This document shows, piece by piece, positions 43,512 through 51,722 of a stretch of 64,000 bases of DNA (position 1 is its first letter; each line of letters starts with the position of its first letter). The position numbers were made by a program, and so were the translations under genes. The DNA is taken from the NCBI GenBank assembly GCA_943331105.2, contig CALQKH020000014.1, positions 36,738-100,737 on the forward strand. Direction: 5' to 3'. The notes under the pieces are model-generated. The model was not told where the DNA came from and did no database searches. It saw only the letters and a program-made list of their open reading frames with translations. This DNA is from Akkermansia muciniphila (GTDB lineage: Bacteria > Pseudomonadota > Gammaproteobacteria > Burkholderiales > Burkholderiaceae_C).

Positions 43512-43994
43512 ATGCCGCTTCAAATCCTGCCGGTTGACTACCAAAACCCCTCACACCGGACTGCGCTGGTGATGTTGCTGGACGCCTATGCCCAAGACCC
43601 CATGGGGGGTGGAGAAGGACTTGCGCAGGAAGTGAAAGCGCGCCTGTGCGATGACCTGGCTGGCCGCACCGACACGGCCAGTTTCATCGCTTGGCTTGGC
43701 GATGCACCCGTGGGCCTGGTCAACTGCATCGAAGGCTATTCGACCTTCAAGGCGCGGCCCCTGATGAACATCCACGACATCGCCGTGCTGCCCGGTCACC
43801 GGGGCGCTGGCGTGGGTCAAGCCTTGCTTGCGGCTGCAGAGCAGCATGCCAAAAACCGCGGCTGCTGCAAGCTCACGCTGGAGGTGCTGACCGGCAATGC
43901 GCCAGCTCTGAAAAGTTATCTGGGCTTTGGCTTTGCGCCCTATGCACTGGACCCGGCTGCGGGCCAAGCCAGCTTCATGCAGAAGTGGCTTTAG
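43512..43994 (+). CDS. GNAT family N-acetyltransferase
   Basis: A 160-aa acetyltransferase of the GNAT fold. The acetyl-CoA loop is IAVLPGHRGAGVGQALLAAAEQHAKNRGC (about residues 97-125), followed by KLTLEVLTGNAPALKSYLGFGFAPY. The acceptor is unknown. ATG 43512 begins at the first beta strand (MPLQILPVDYQNPSHRTALV); no strong ribosome site is visible. The last 20 bases overlap, tail to tail, with the J-domain protein gene. It is probably a read-through member of the gcv transcript or separately expressed. Confidence 0.88.
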   Translation: MPLQILPVDYQNPSHRTALVMLLDAYAQDPMGGGEGLAQEVKARLCDDLAGRTDTASFIAWLGDAPVGLVNCIEGYSTFKARPLMNIHDIAVLPGHRGAGVGQALLAAAEQHAKNRGCCKLTLEVLTGNAPALKSYLGFGFAPYALDPAAGQASFMQKWL

Positions 43995-45135
43995 CCAACT
44001 GCCACTGCTCTTTGAGCCAGCGTTTGAGCTCCGCCTCGTTCTGAATGCGGCGCAAATCCGCCTCCAAGCTGTCGGAGATGTGGCGCTGATCGGCCTGAAG
44101 GCGCTGCAGTGATTGCGTCATCAGTGCCACGTCAGCTTCTGCCTGCACGGGCACGCACAGCTCCAGGCTCAAACGGGTTTGCAACTGGTCTAAATCTTCT
44201 TCCAACGCTGCCAACTGCTCCTTGAGCAGCATGCACATGGCGATCAATTTGTCGTCGGCCAAGTGTGATCCGCTTTGATGATTCCCCTGCGTCCCTTGCA
44301 TTTGCAAACGAAGCAAGGTGGTCAGGTCGTTTTTTTCATAAGCGGCGTTGACCTCACTCATCAGCGCGGTTTTGCGCAGGCGCTCTTGTTCATCAGGCTC
44401 ACGGTCAGGGTGCAAAGCACTGGCCAGTTGCCGAAAAATCGTGCGGATCGCGCTTTTGGCGTCAAGCTCACGCAGCATCGCGGGCGGCACATCGCCTTTT
44501 TCGGCGGCGGCACTTTGCTTTTGGGCTTGTTTTTGCGCTTTTCGGGCGGCACGCTTGGCCGCCTTGCGTGCCTCGTTGGCCTCTTGCTGCTGTTGCCACT
44601 GGCGCATGCCCGCCTGCATCATCTCCTCAGGGGTCTGGTACTGGCTGGGTTTGTGAAGGGGCTGACCCAAGGCTTCTTCGATGCGCTCACGCAAGGCTTG
44701 AGCGGCTTGAGCCTGCTCGTCTGCGGCTTCTTGGGTGTCCTCTTCGCTCACATACACCTCGGCCAAGGCCTTCACCTGCGGGTCGGCAGTGGCTGACAGT
44801 TGGTCGATCAGTCCACGCAGCAGCCCCCGAGCCATGCGATGCTGCCGATCGGTCAAGTCTGCGGTTTGCAAGCGGTCGTGCACAAACAGCAAGAGGCTTT
44901 TACGGTGGACCTGTGCTTGCTGCACTGAGACTCTCAACGCTTGGATGTGCGCGTAACGGTGCTGGTCTGACCAAGCCTCCAGCCGCTGGATCAGGCCCGA
45001 CAGTTTTTCAATTCGGGCGAGCAAATCATTGAAGCGCTGCTGTGCAGGGCTGAGCCGAGCTTGTTCGCCGGGCTGGACCATCAATGCGGACAGGGACAAG
45101 GCAGCGTCTTGAAGCGCTTCGGGCGAAGGGGTCAT
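43975..45135 (-). CDS. J-domain-containing coiled-coil protein of unknown function
   Basis: A 386-aa soluble protein with long charged helices and a central J-domain-like segment. Residues about 185-225 are Lys/Arg/Ala/Gln-rich (EANEARKAAKRAARKAQK); then AIRTIFRQLASALHPDREPDEQERLRKTALMSEVNAAYEKND keeps the HPD motif that stimulates Hsp70 ATPase. The N- and C-terminal parts look like coiled coils. It lacks the Gly/Phe and zinc regions of DnaJ, so it would be a type C co-chaperone with an unknown client. The ATG at 45135 is chosen over a TTG seven codons upstream. Divergent from the radical SAM gene by 98 bases. Confidence 0.8.
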   Translation of the reverse strand: MTPSPEALQDAALSLSALMVQPGEQARLSPAQQRFNDLLARIEKLSGLIQRLEAWSDQHRYAHIQALRVSVQQAQVHRKSLLLFVHDRLQTADLTDRQHRMARGLLRGLIDQLSATADPQVKALAEVYVSEEDTQEAADEQAQAAQALRERIEEALGQPLHKPSQYQTPEEMMQAGMRQWQQQQEANEARKAAKRAARKAQKQAQKQSAAAEKGDVPPAMLRELDAKSAIRTIFRQLASALHPDREPDEQERLRKTALMSEVNAAYEKNDLTTLLRLQMQGTQGNHQSGSHLADDKLIAMCMLLKEQLAALEEDLDQLQTRLSLELCVPVQAEADVALMTQSLQRLQADQRHISDSLEADLRRIQNEAELKRWLKEQWQLAKATSA

Positions 45136-45233
45136 CTGAAAAAAATGGCAGGGCAAGGCTTAATGGGCAGCTGGATGTTAACGCCCTTGCGCCCGTTGAT
45201 AATCCCACCACCGATCCGACCATTGCCCGCCTG

Positions 45234-47159
45234 ATGCCCAGTCTCACCCCGATCAAAGTGCTCAGCCTCATCCCTCCGATGACGCAGCTGAACACGCCCT
45301 ACCCGTCCACGGCCTACCTGACGGGTTTTTTGCGTTCAAGGGGCATCGATGCGGTTCAAGAAGATTTGGCACTGGCCACCGTACTGGCCTTGCTCAACCG
45401 CAAGGGACTAACGGACTTGCGCGACACGGCATTGGCTTTGCCGGTCGAAGAACGCTCGGGGCCGGTGAACTTTTTCTTGGACCACTTCCAAGATTACGCC
45501 ATCAGCATCGATCCAGTGATCGCGTTTTTGCAAGGCCGAGACAGCACGCTCAGCCACCGCATCGCAGGCCGGGGATTTTTGCCCGAAGGCCCGCGTTTTG
45601 AGGCGCTCGACGCCTATGAGGACGATGGCACTGGCGACCCGATCGGCTGGGCCTTTGGCTCACTGGGCCAAACCGACCGGGCCCGGCACCTGGCCACGCT
45701 GTACCTGAACGACCTGGCCGATGTGCTGCGCGACGCGGTGGATGAGGGCTTTGAATTTGTGCGCTACGCCGAACGCCTGGCCGCCAGCCAGCCCAGCTTT
45801 AACGCGCTGGCCGAGGCCCTGGCCGAGCCGCCCAACCTGATCGACAGCACACTGGAGCGCTTGGCGCTGGATGCGATTGAACACCACCAGCCCACCCTGG
45901 TGTTGTTGTCCGTGCCCTTCCCCGGTTCGGTCTATGCGGCTTTTCGCATCGCCCAATGCATCAAACGCTCGCACCCGGATATCCGCATCGCCCTGGGCGG
46001 CGGCTTTGTGAACACCGAGCTGCGCGAACTCAAAGACGCGCGGGTGTTTGACCATGTGGATTTCGTGACCCTTGACGGTGGCGAGCGCCCCTTGCTCAGC
46101 TTGATTGAGCACCTGCAAGGCCAGCGCAGTGCGCAGCGGCTGCAACGCACCTTTGTGCGCAATGACAAAGGCCAGGTGCAGTACATCCACCTGCAAGAGC
46201 CCGACGTCCCCTTTGAAGACGTGGGGACGGCCACTTGGGACGGCTTGCCGCTCCACAAGTACTTGTCGCTTTTGGACATGCTCAACCCCATGAACCGGCT
46301 GTGGAGCGACGGGCGTTGGAACAAGCTCACCGTGGCGCACGGCTGCTACTGGAAGAAGTGCAGTTTTTGCGACGTGAGTCTGGACTACATCAGCCGCTAC
46401 GAAACCGCCCAAGCCAGCACGCTGGTGGACCGCATCGAGCAGATCGTGGCCGAGACGGGCCAGACCGGCTTTCACTTTGTGGACGAAGCAGCACCCCCCA
46501 AAGCCCTCAAAGCATTGGCCGAGGAGCTGCTGCGCCGGGGTGTCCAAATCTCTTGGTGGGGCAACATCCGGTTTGAAAAAACCTTCACCCCCGAGTTGTG
46601 CGAATTGCTGGCTCAAAGCGGTTGCATTGCCATGTCAGGCGGCCTCGAAGTGGCGTCTGACCGCTTGCTCAACCTCATGAAAAAAGGCGTGTCGGTTGAG
46701 CAGGTGGCACAGGTCACCAAAGGCTTTGCCGATGCAGGCGTGCTGGTGCACGCTTACCTGATGTATGGCTTTCCGACGCAAACCGTGCAAGACACGGTGG
46801 ACGCGCTCGAGTACGTGCGCCAGTTGTTTGAAAACGGCTGCATCCACAGCGGCTTTTTTCACCGCTTTGTCTGCACCGTGCATTCACCCGTGGGCCTGAA
46901 CCCCGAGGCTTACGGCGTGACGCTGCTGCCGCTGCCCGAGGGGACCTTTGCCAAAAACGATGTGGGCTTTGTGGACCCCACCCCCATGCCTGCTGGCGTT
47001 GACCACGACCTGCTGGGCCAAGGCCTCAAAAAAGCCATCTACAACTTCATGCACGGGGTGGGTGTGGAAAACGACGTGCGCCAGTGGTTTGAACTGCCCA
47101 AGGGACAGTGCCCCAAAAGCACCGTGCCGCGGCACAAGATCGCCAAGGCGTTGGGCTGA
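45234..47159 (+). CDS. B12-binding-domain radical SAM protein with CX4CX2C motif
   Basis: A 641-aa radical SAM enzyme. The N-terminal third resembles the cobalamin-binding fold common in this class (IKVLSLIPPMTQLNTPYPSTAYLTGFLRSRG; later LLSVPFPGSVYAAFRIAQCIKRSHPDIRIALGGGFVNTELR). The cluster motif is HGCYWKKCSFCD, CX4CX2C instead of CX3CX2C (Cys near residues 371, 376 and 379). The SAM barrel continues with GFHFVDEAAPPKALKALAEEL and MSGGLEVASDRLLNLMKKG, ending VPRHKIAKALG. The substrate is not known; there is no precursor peptide or lipid gene beside it. ATG 45234 begins the first beta strand. Confidence 0.88.
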   Translation: MPSLTPIKVLSLIPPMTQLNTPYPSTAYLTGFLRSRGIDAVQEDLALATVLALLNRKGLTDLRDTALALPVEERSGPVNFFLDHFQDYAISIDPVIAFLQGRDSTLSHRIAGRGFLPEGPRFEALDAYEDDGTGDPIGWAFGSLGQTDRARHLATLYLNDLADVLRDAVDEGFEFVRYAERLAASQPSFNALAEALAEPPNLIDSTLERLALDAIEHHQPTLVLLSVPFPGSVYAAFRIAQCIKRSHPDIRIALGGGFVNTELRELKDARVFDHVDFVTLDGGERPLLSLIEHLQGQRSAQRLQRTFVRNDKGQVQYIHLQEPDVPFEDVGTATWDGLPLHKYLSLLDMLNPMNRLWSDGRWNKLTVAHGCYWKKCSFCDVSLDYISRYETAQASTLVDRIEQIVAETGQTGFHFVDEAAPPKALKALAEELLRRGVQISWWGNIRFEKTFTPELCELLAQSGCIAMSGGLEVASDRLLNLMKKGVSVEQVAQVTKGFADAGVLVHAYLMYGFPTQTVQDTVDALEYVRQLFENGCIHSGFFHRFVCTVHSPVGLNPEAYGVTLLPLPEGTFAKNDVGFVDPTPMPAGVDHDLLGQGLKKAIYNFMHGVGVENDVRQWFELPKGQCPKSTVPRHKIAKALG

Positions 47160-47182
47160 TCTCGCCACTCAGCCCTGGCGCA

Positions 47183-47881
47183 TCACCAAGGGATGTGCTG
47201 CCCTTGGTGGTCCACAAACTGCGCACGCCCGGAGGGCTGCAAGCCATCGAGCGTGGCCAGCAAACGCTGGGCTGACTCGTCGGGGTGCAGGGCATCCTGA
47301 CCCACAAAGGGCTGACTCAGGGCCGACTGCACCGTGCCCGGCTGCAAAGCGGCCACCACCAGCAGTGGCCTGCGCCGCGACAGCTCAATGGCCGCGGTTT
47401 GCAGCAGCATGTTGAGTGCCGACTTGGCTGCCCGGTAGCCGTACCAACCGCCCTTGCGGTTGTCTTCAATGCTGCCAACCCGCGCCGACAGCTTGCCCCA
47501 AATCACCCTCTGCCCAGACGCCAGCAAAGGCGCGAAGTGCTTGAGCAAGAGGCCAGGGCCCACGGCGTTCAGGTGCATTGCGTGGAGCAAATGCGTGGCA
47601 TCGAGCTCCTCTAGGCGCTTTTCGGGGCCGCGACCGTTCACTGTCAAAGCCCCCGTGGCATCGAGCACCAGATGAAACGGCCCACGCTCCGCCAAGGCCT
47701 GGGCACAGGCCTTTATGCTGGGCTCACTGAGCAGATCCAACCCGGGTGCGCTTTGGCGCGACACACCCACCACCGCAGCGCAGCGTGGGTCAGCCCGAAG
47801 TTGCTGCAGCAAGGCCCCGCCAATCGCCCCAGTGGCGCCCACCACCAAGGCCCGGAAGCCCTCAGGCAAGGAATGCATCAT
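47183..47881 (-). CDS. SDR family NAD(P)-dependent oxidoreductase
   Basis: A 232-aa short-chain dehydrogenase. It starts with FRALVVGATGAIGGALLQQL, has LDATGALTVNG in place of the usual NNAG, and a catalytic region SARVGSIEDNRKGGWYGYRAAKSALNMLL (Ser and YxxxK). The end LQPSGRAQFVDHQGQHIPW is short. Similar small SDRs are often called cell-to-cell signalling CsgA-like; the substrate is unknown. It is last in a five-gene minus-strand operon; its ATG overlaps the SUMF1 stop by four bases. Confidence 0.87.
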   Translation of the reverse strand: MMHSLPEGFRALVVGATGAIGGALLQQLRADPRCAAVVGVSRQSAPGLDLLSEPSIKACAQALAERGPFHLVLDATGALTVNGRGPEKRLEELDATHLLHAMHLNAVGPGLLLKHFAPLLASGQRVIWGKLSARVGSIEDNRKGGWYGYRAAKSALNMLLQTAAIELSRRRPLLVVAALQPGTVQSALSQPFVGQDALHPDESAQRLLATLDGLQPSGRAQFVDHQGQHIPW

Positions 47882-48648
47882 GGTTTGGCTCTGGCAGCAC
47901 CGGACACGTTGGGTGTCAGGTCATACACGCAGCGAAAACCAATGTAAACCGCCAAAAAATCAGCCGGCTTGTAGGCCTGCACATCGGCCTTCATGTTGAA
48001 AGCGCCGTACCACCAGGAGCTGCCCACCGTGCGCCTTTCGTTGCCCCGGGCATCGGTGGTCCACTCCCAGGCATTGGCGCCCATGTCATACAGGCCATTC
48101 ACACCCTGTCGGGTTGCCCCGGCAGGTGCGGCGCGTGGCCACGGGTCGGGGTCGCTGGTGTTGGCGCCCTGTGGGCTGTCGCCCGTGCTCCAGGCATAGG
48201 TGCGGCCCTTGACCCAAGGTGCAGGGGGTGATTCGCGCAGCTCGGTGAAGCCCGCTTTTTGCCATTCGGCCCCGGTGGGCAAACGGCCCCCGGCCCAGCG
48301 GCAGTAAGCCTGCGCTTCGGCAAAGTCAATGTGCACGGCAGGCAGGTCTTTGTTCGCCGGCACGCCATCGGGTTGGCGCCAAGACCAGCCCGGACGACGC
48401 TCCCAGCCTGCGCCATATTCAAAACCACCGCCTTCTTTCTCGGCGCGGGTCACGGTGCCGGTCGCACGCACATAACGCTCAAACTGGCCGATGGTCACTT
48501 CCGTCCGGTCGATGGCCCAAGCGCCCAAAGTCACCTTCTCTCCAACTGGGCTTGGCGCTTGCGCGACAGCCTGCGACACACTCAAACAAGCGAGCAAGCT
48601 GGCCGCAAGCACGGGCTTTGCGCTGGCCCTCGAAACTTTGGTCATCAT
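47878..48648 (-). CDS. SUMF1 (formylglycine-generating-enzyme fold) domain protein, exported
   Basis: A 256-aa protein with a signal peptide (LAASLLACLSVSQAVAQA) and one SUMF1/C-type-lectin-like domain: AIDRTEVTIGQFERYV, PAVHIDFAEAQAYCRWAGGRLPTGAEWQKAG, GVNGLYDMGANAWEWTTD, and the end VGSSWWYGAFNMKADVQAY...VYIGFRCVYD. The Cys pair that formylglycine-generating enzymes use near the C-terminus is missing; only one Cys remains in GFRCV. It is therefore probably not a sulfatase-activating enzyme but a ligand-binding or other iron-type member of the fold. ATG 48648 overlaps the DCC gene stop; GAGGAG lies just upstream. Confidence 0.85.
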   Translation of the reverse strand: MMTKVSRASAKPVLAASLLACLSVSQAVAQAPSPVGEKVTLGAWAIDRTEVTIGQFERYVRATGTVTRAEKEGGGFEYGAGWERRPGWSWRQPDGVPANKDLPAVHIDFAEAQAYCRWAGGRLPTGAEWQKAGFTELRESPPAPWVKGRTYAWSTGDSPQGANTSDPDPWPRAAPAGATRQGVNGLYDMGANAWEWTTDARGNERRTVGSSWWYGAFNMKADVQAYKPADFLAVYIGFRCVYDLTPNVSGAARAKP

Positions 48649-49028
48649 GGTCTCTCCTCACCCAAGCCGCGCCTGACCCACTTTTGCAAAGTGGGCCGCA
48701 GCGGCAAAAACAAACGGTAAGCGGCCTCAAACAGCCACGACAAAGGTGGCCAGGCCGACAACCAGCCCAGCCAGCGCCATCCTGGAAACATGCGCCACAT
48801 CTGCGAGAACGCTGCTGCGCCGCTGTACAAGCGGCCGTGGCGGTCGCGCACATGGAATCGGGCCATGGCCTGCGCACAGCTGAGCGTGGCGCCCAATTCG
48901 GCCCCGGCGCTCACATCCACCCAATCGATGGCGGCCGCCTGGGGCAAACGCCGGTAAATGGCGATTTCGCGGCGGCACATGGGGCACGAGCCGTCAAAGT
49001 AAACGGTCAAACTGTGCAGGCTGCTCAT
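48645..49028 (-). CDS. DCC (DUF393) family thiol-disulfide oxidoreductase-like protein
   Basis: A 127-aa DUF393 protein, named for its conserved DGxCxxC. Here it reads VYFDGSCPMCRREIAIYRRL (Cys15 and Cys18). The C-terminal part is aromatic-rich and possibly membrane-associated (MFPGWRWLGWLSAWPPLSWLFEAAYRLFLPL). Family members are thought to be thioredoxin-like redox proteins, but no substrate is established. Both ends overlap neighbours by ATGA (49025-49028 and 48645-48648), showing strict operon coupling with the phosphatase and SUMF1 genes. Confidence 0.88.
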   Translation of the reverse strand: MSSLHSLTVYFDGSCPMCRREIAIYRRLPQAAAIDWVDVSAGAELGATLSCAQAMARFHVRDRHGRLYSGAAAFSQMWRMFPGWRWLGWLSAWPPLSWLFEAAYRLFLPLRPTLQKWVRRGLGEERP

Positions 49029-49624
49029 GGGGCCAAAGCCGCTCTGGCCAGCAAACGGCCTTGCCGGTCCACCAAAAACCCCTCGCCCATGCTGGGATAA
49101 GCGCCGGTCAAGCCGGTCATGATCACTTGGTGCGTGACCCACACCTCGGTGCGCCCTTTGGGCAATCCCCGCAAACGGGTCAACAAGGCTTTTTGCTGAG
49201 CCGCCGGATCGCCTTGCCCCGCAAAGGTGCTGTTCAGGGCTGGCCAGTCTTCGAACTGGCCAAAAGCCAGCCGCGCTGTGTCCTGGCAGCGGCACCACTG
49301 GCTTGTCAGCACCGCCTCCGGCTGGAAATTTTGCGCCTTCAGCCACGCGCCCAAAGCCCGCGAGGCTTGCCTGCCGTCCTCGCTCAAATTGCGCTGAGTG
49401 CGGCACTGCCCTAACGCAAATTCAGGCGGATCGCCCAAGCCCGCTTCGGTTGCGGCATGGCGAATCAGCAGCGCACCGCCGCTTTGACGCCAAAGACGCA
49501 ACAATTCGATCTTGGCAGCGTTGACTTCTGGCTGTGCGAGCACTGCGCCCGGAACACCCACCCACGCCAAAGCCGCAGCCCCGCCCCATTGACCCAGCCA
49601 CTTGCGGCGCGTTGTGCAGGACAT
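49025..49624 (-). CDS. Histidine phosphatase superfamily protein with Tat-type signal
   Basis: A 199-aa histidine phosphatase. The N-terminal TTRRKWLGQWGGAAALAWVGV has twin Arg and a hydrophobic core ending AVLA, so Tat export is likely. The catalytic motif is ALLIRHAATEAG (RHA rather than RHG), with the phosphate-pocket Arg in SQWCRCQDTARLAF and the second His in VWVTHQVIMTGLTG. The phosphomonoester substrate is unknown. ATG 49624 is two bases after the stop of the DsbA-like gene; a TTG at 49630 is the alternative. Confidence 0.88.
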   Translation of the reverse strand: MSCTTRRKWLGQWGGAAALAWVGVPGAVLAQPEVNAAKIELLRLWRQSGGALLIRHAATEAGLGDPPEFALGQCRTQRNLSEDGRQASRALGAWLKAQNFQPEAVLTSQWCRCQDTARLAFGQFEDWPALNSTFAGQGDPAAQQKALLTRLRGLPKGRTEVWVTHQVIMTGLTGAYPSMGEGFLVDRQGRLLARAALAP

Positions 49625-49626
49625 GC

Positions 49627-50283
49627 TCAAGAGACCTCGCCCAAAGCGATGCGGCGCAAGGCTTGCTCAAACACCTCGGCCGGCTGGCCGCCCGAGATCA
49701 AATGGCGGTCATTGATGATCACAGCGGGCACCGATCGGATGCCCGCTTGGGTGTAGAACTGTTGGCGCTCACGCACCTCCTCAGTGTGCGCGTTGCTTTG
49801 CAACACCTCGCGGGCAGCGGCCACATCCAGGCTTGCTGCGGCCACGCCCGCCAGCAAAACCTCGGGGTCTTCCATGCATTCGGCTCGGCCTTGGTAGGCC
49901 TCCAAAAAAGCTTTTTTCAAGCGGTGCTGGGCGCCAGGCCCTTGGGTTTCGGCCCAATGGAGCAAGCGGTGCGCATTGAAGGTGTTGTACACACGACCCC
50001 GGCCGCCTGGGTGAAATTCAAAACCCACCTCTGCCCCGCGTGCGGCGATGTTCTGGCGAATTTGCGCCTGCTGCTCTGCGGTAGAGCCGTATTTTTGCGT
50101 CAGGTGTTCGCCCAAATCTTGGCCACCGGGGGGCATGTGCGGATTCAGCTCAAAGGGCTGAAAGTGCAGCTCAGCCTGCACTTCTGCGTTCAGCCGCTGC
50201 AGCGCTTGCTCCAGCGCCCCCAAACCCACGGCGCACCAGGGGCAGGCAATGTCAGACACAAAATCGATTTTTAGAGGGGTCAT
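49627..50283 (-). CDS. DsbA family oxidoreductase, FrnE-like
   Basis: A 218-aa thioredoxin-fold protein of the FrnE branch, without a signal peptide, so cytoplasmic. The active site is DFVSDIACPWCAVGLGALEQAL (CPWC near residues 14-17), with the long helical insert and the cis-Pro loop IRSVPAVIINDRHLISGGQP typical of the family. It could be a disulfide isomerase or a glutathione-dependent enzyme. It is first in the operon that continues with phosphatase, DCC, SUMF1 and SDR. It is divergent from aroQ across 100 bases. Confidence 0.92.
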   Translation of the reverse strand: MTPLKIDFVSDIACPWCAVGLGALEQALQRLNAEVQAELHFQPFELNPHMPPGGQDLGEHLTQKYGSTAEQQAQIRQNIAARGAEVGFEFHPGGRGRVYNTFNAHRLLHWAETQGPGAQHRLKKAFLEAYQGRAECMEDPEVLLAGVAAASLDVAAAREVLQSNAHTEEVRERQQFYTQAGIRSVPAVIINDRHLISGGQPAEVFEQALRRIALGEVS

Positions 50284-50383
50284 GGCACACTTTCATGCAA
50301 GGCCTTGGATATTGCCGCAAATCACCGACAATCGCATCCAAGCCATTCAATTCCCATGATCCTTCGAGCGATAGAGCCCCACC

Positions 50384-50821
50384 ATGAAGATCCTTGTCCT
50401 GCACGGCATCAACCTGAACATGTTCGGCAAACGCGACCCAGCCCAGTACGGCACCGTCACGCTGGATGAAATCAACGCGCAAGTGACCGCTTTGGGCCAG
50501 ACCCTCGGCGCCCAGGTGGAGTGCTTTCAGACCAACATCGAAGGCGAGATGGCCGAGCGCATCCACCGGGCCCACAACGATGCGGTGCAAGCCGTGGTCA
50601 TCAACGCAGGGGCCTGGACGCATTACAGCTACGGCATCCGCGATGCTTTGGCCATTTTGAAGTGCCCCATCATCGAAGTGCACATGTCCAACATCCATGC
50701 CCGCGAAGCCTTTCGCCACCAATCGGTGATCGCCGACATTGCCAAGGGCCAGATTGCCGGTTTTGGTGTGGACAGCTACCTGCTGGGCCTGCGCGCGGCG
50801 GTCACGGCCGCCCGCGCTTGA
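50384..50821 (+). CDS. aroQ: 3-dehydroquinate dehydratase, type II
   Basis: A 145-aa type II dehydroquinase, third step of the shikimate pathway. It begins MKILVLHGINLNMFGKRDP, with the mobile-loop Arg and Tyr (KRDPAQYGT), followed by VINAGAWTHYSYGIRDAL, VHMSNIHAREAFRH (catalytic His) and GFGVDSYLLGL. In Burkholderiales this gene often precedes accB; here it stands alone, facing the alpha/beta hydrolase gene with one base between stops. aroC, another shikimate enzyme, is 2 kb away on the other strand. Confidence 0.95.
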   Translation: MKILVLHGINLNMFGKRDPAQYGTVTLDEINAQVTALGQTLGAQVECFQTNIEGEMAERIHRAHNDAVQAVVINAGAWTHYSYGIRDALAILKCPIIEVHMSNIHAREAFRHQSVIADIAKGQIAGFGVDSYLLGLRAAVTAARA

Positions 50822-50822
50822 T

Positions 50823-51710
50823 TCAAGCAGGCACCGAGCCCAACACCCGCTGCAAGGCCTGATCAAAGGCCTGTGCCGCCTCGTACTGCACCCAATGCCC
50901 GGCACCGGGCACGGTGTGCCACTGTCCCCAACGTTGTGCCAAACGAGGCATGGCCGCTTGGAGCTCTGACAAGCGTTCACGGTACAAAGCATCGTGCTCG
51001 CCAAAAATGGCACTCACAGGCACCTGCAATTGAGGCAAGGCACGCGCCACGATGTCGGTCGATGACAAGCGCCGCCTTGGCATGCGGTCGCGCTGGACAT
51101 TGGCGGCATGCAAACTCAGCGCCAAACTATCCATTGAGGTGATGGATTCGAACATGAGCGCCATCAGGTTGTGACGGTGCACACCTTCTTGCGCTTCGGG
51201 CGTGGGCAAATGCCGCCAGCCTTTGAGCGGCACCCGCTGCGACGTCGACAGGCCCATACCCGGCGCGCCGACCAACACCAGCTGTTCGGCATCTTGCGGG
51301 TGCGCGGCCAGCCACAAAGCGCCCGCCATGCCACCAAACGAAAAACCCACCACGCGCACAGGGCCGCTGCACACCCCGTTGGCCTGCAATTGCTGCAGTC
51401 CTGCATGCAGGTGTGCAGGCAATGCGTCGACATCGGTGCAGCCCTGCGGCAGATCCGAGTCGCCAAAGCCGGGTAAATCTGGTACCAGTACACGCCAGCC
51501 TGCGTCACGCAAAGTGGCGATGTTGCGCACCCAATGGGTCCAGCTGCCGCTGCCGCCATGCAGCAAAACCAGCGCAGGATGGTGCGCAGGGCCCCAGACA
51601 TGCCAGACCGTGTGGGCACTCATCAGCTGGGTGTCAAGGCGCTGTCCATCGCCCAAAGCCTGGGCCAGTTCAGGCGGTAAAAATTGCAGCGGTAAAAAAA
51701 TAGTTGACAC
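50823..51710 (-). CDS. Alpha/beta hydrolase
   Basis: A 295-aa alpha/beta hydrolase of unknown substrate. Oxyanion region LVLLHGGSGSWTHWVRN, nucleophile elbow VVGFSFGGMAG (Ser), acid in AIFGEHDALYRERL, and catalytic His in PGAGHWVQYEAA. It resembles C-C hydrolases and esterases of aromatic degradation, but not closely enough to name. The preferred start is GTG 51710, seven bases after GGAG; a TTG two codons upstream lies too close to the ribosome site. It is 12 bases downstream of the MFS gene. Confidence 0.85.
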   Translation of the reverse strand: MSTIFLPLQFLPPELAQALGDGQRLDTQLMSAHTVWHVWGPAHHPALVLLHGGSGSWTHWVRNIATLRDAGWRVLVPDLPGFGDSDLPQGCTDVDALPAHLHAGLQQLQANGVCSGPVRVVGFSFGGMAGALWLAAHPQDAEQLVLVGAPGMGLSTSQRVPLKGWRHLPTPEAQEGVHRHNLMALMFESITSMDSLALSLHAANVQRDRMPRRRLSSTDIVARALPQLQVPVSAIFGEHDALYRERLSELQAAMPRLAQRWGQWHTVPGAGHWVQYEAAQAFDQALQRVLGSVPA

Positions 51711-51722
51711 AAGCAATCTCCA

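Noticed and set aside
41522..43513. A 663-codon open frame on the minus strand across gcvP
   Set aside because: It is the mirror frame of a clearly real gene in high-GC DNA; its translation is His/Val/Gln-rich without any domain and without a ribosome site.
47878..48648. Annotation as active formylglycine-generating enzyme
   Set aside because: The catalytic cysteine pair is absent and no sulfatase gene lies nearby.
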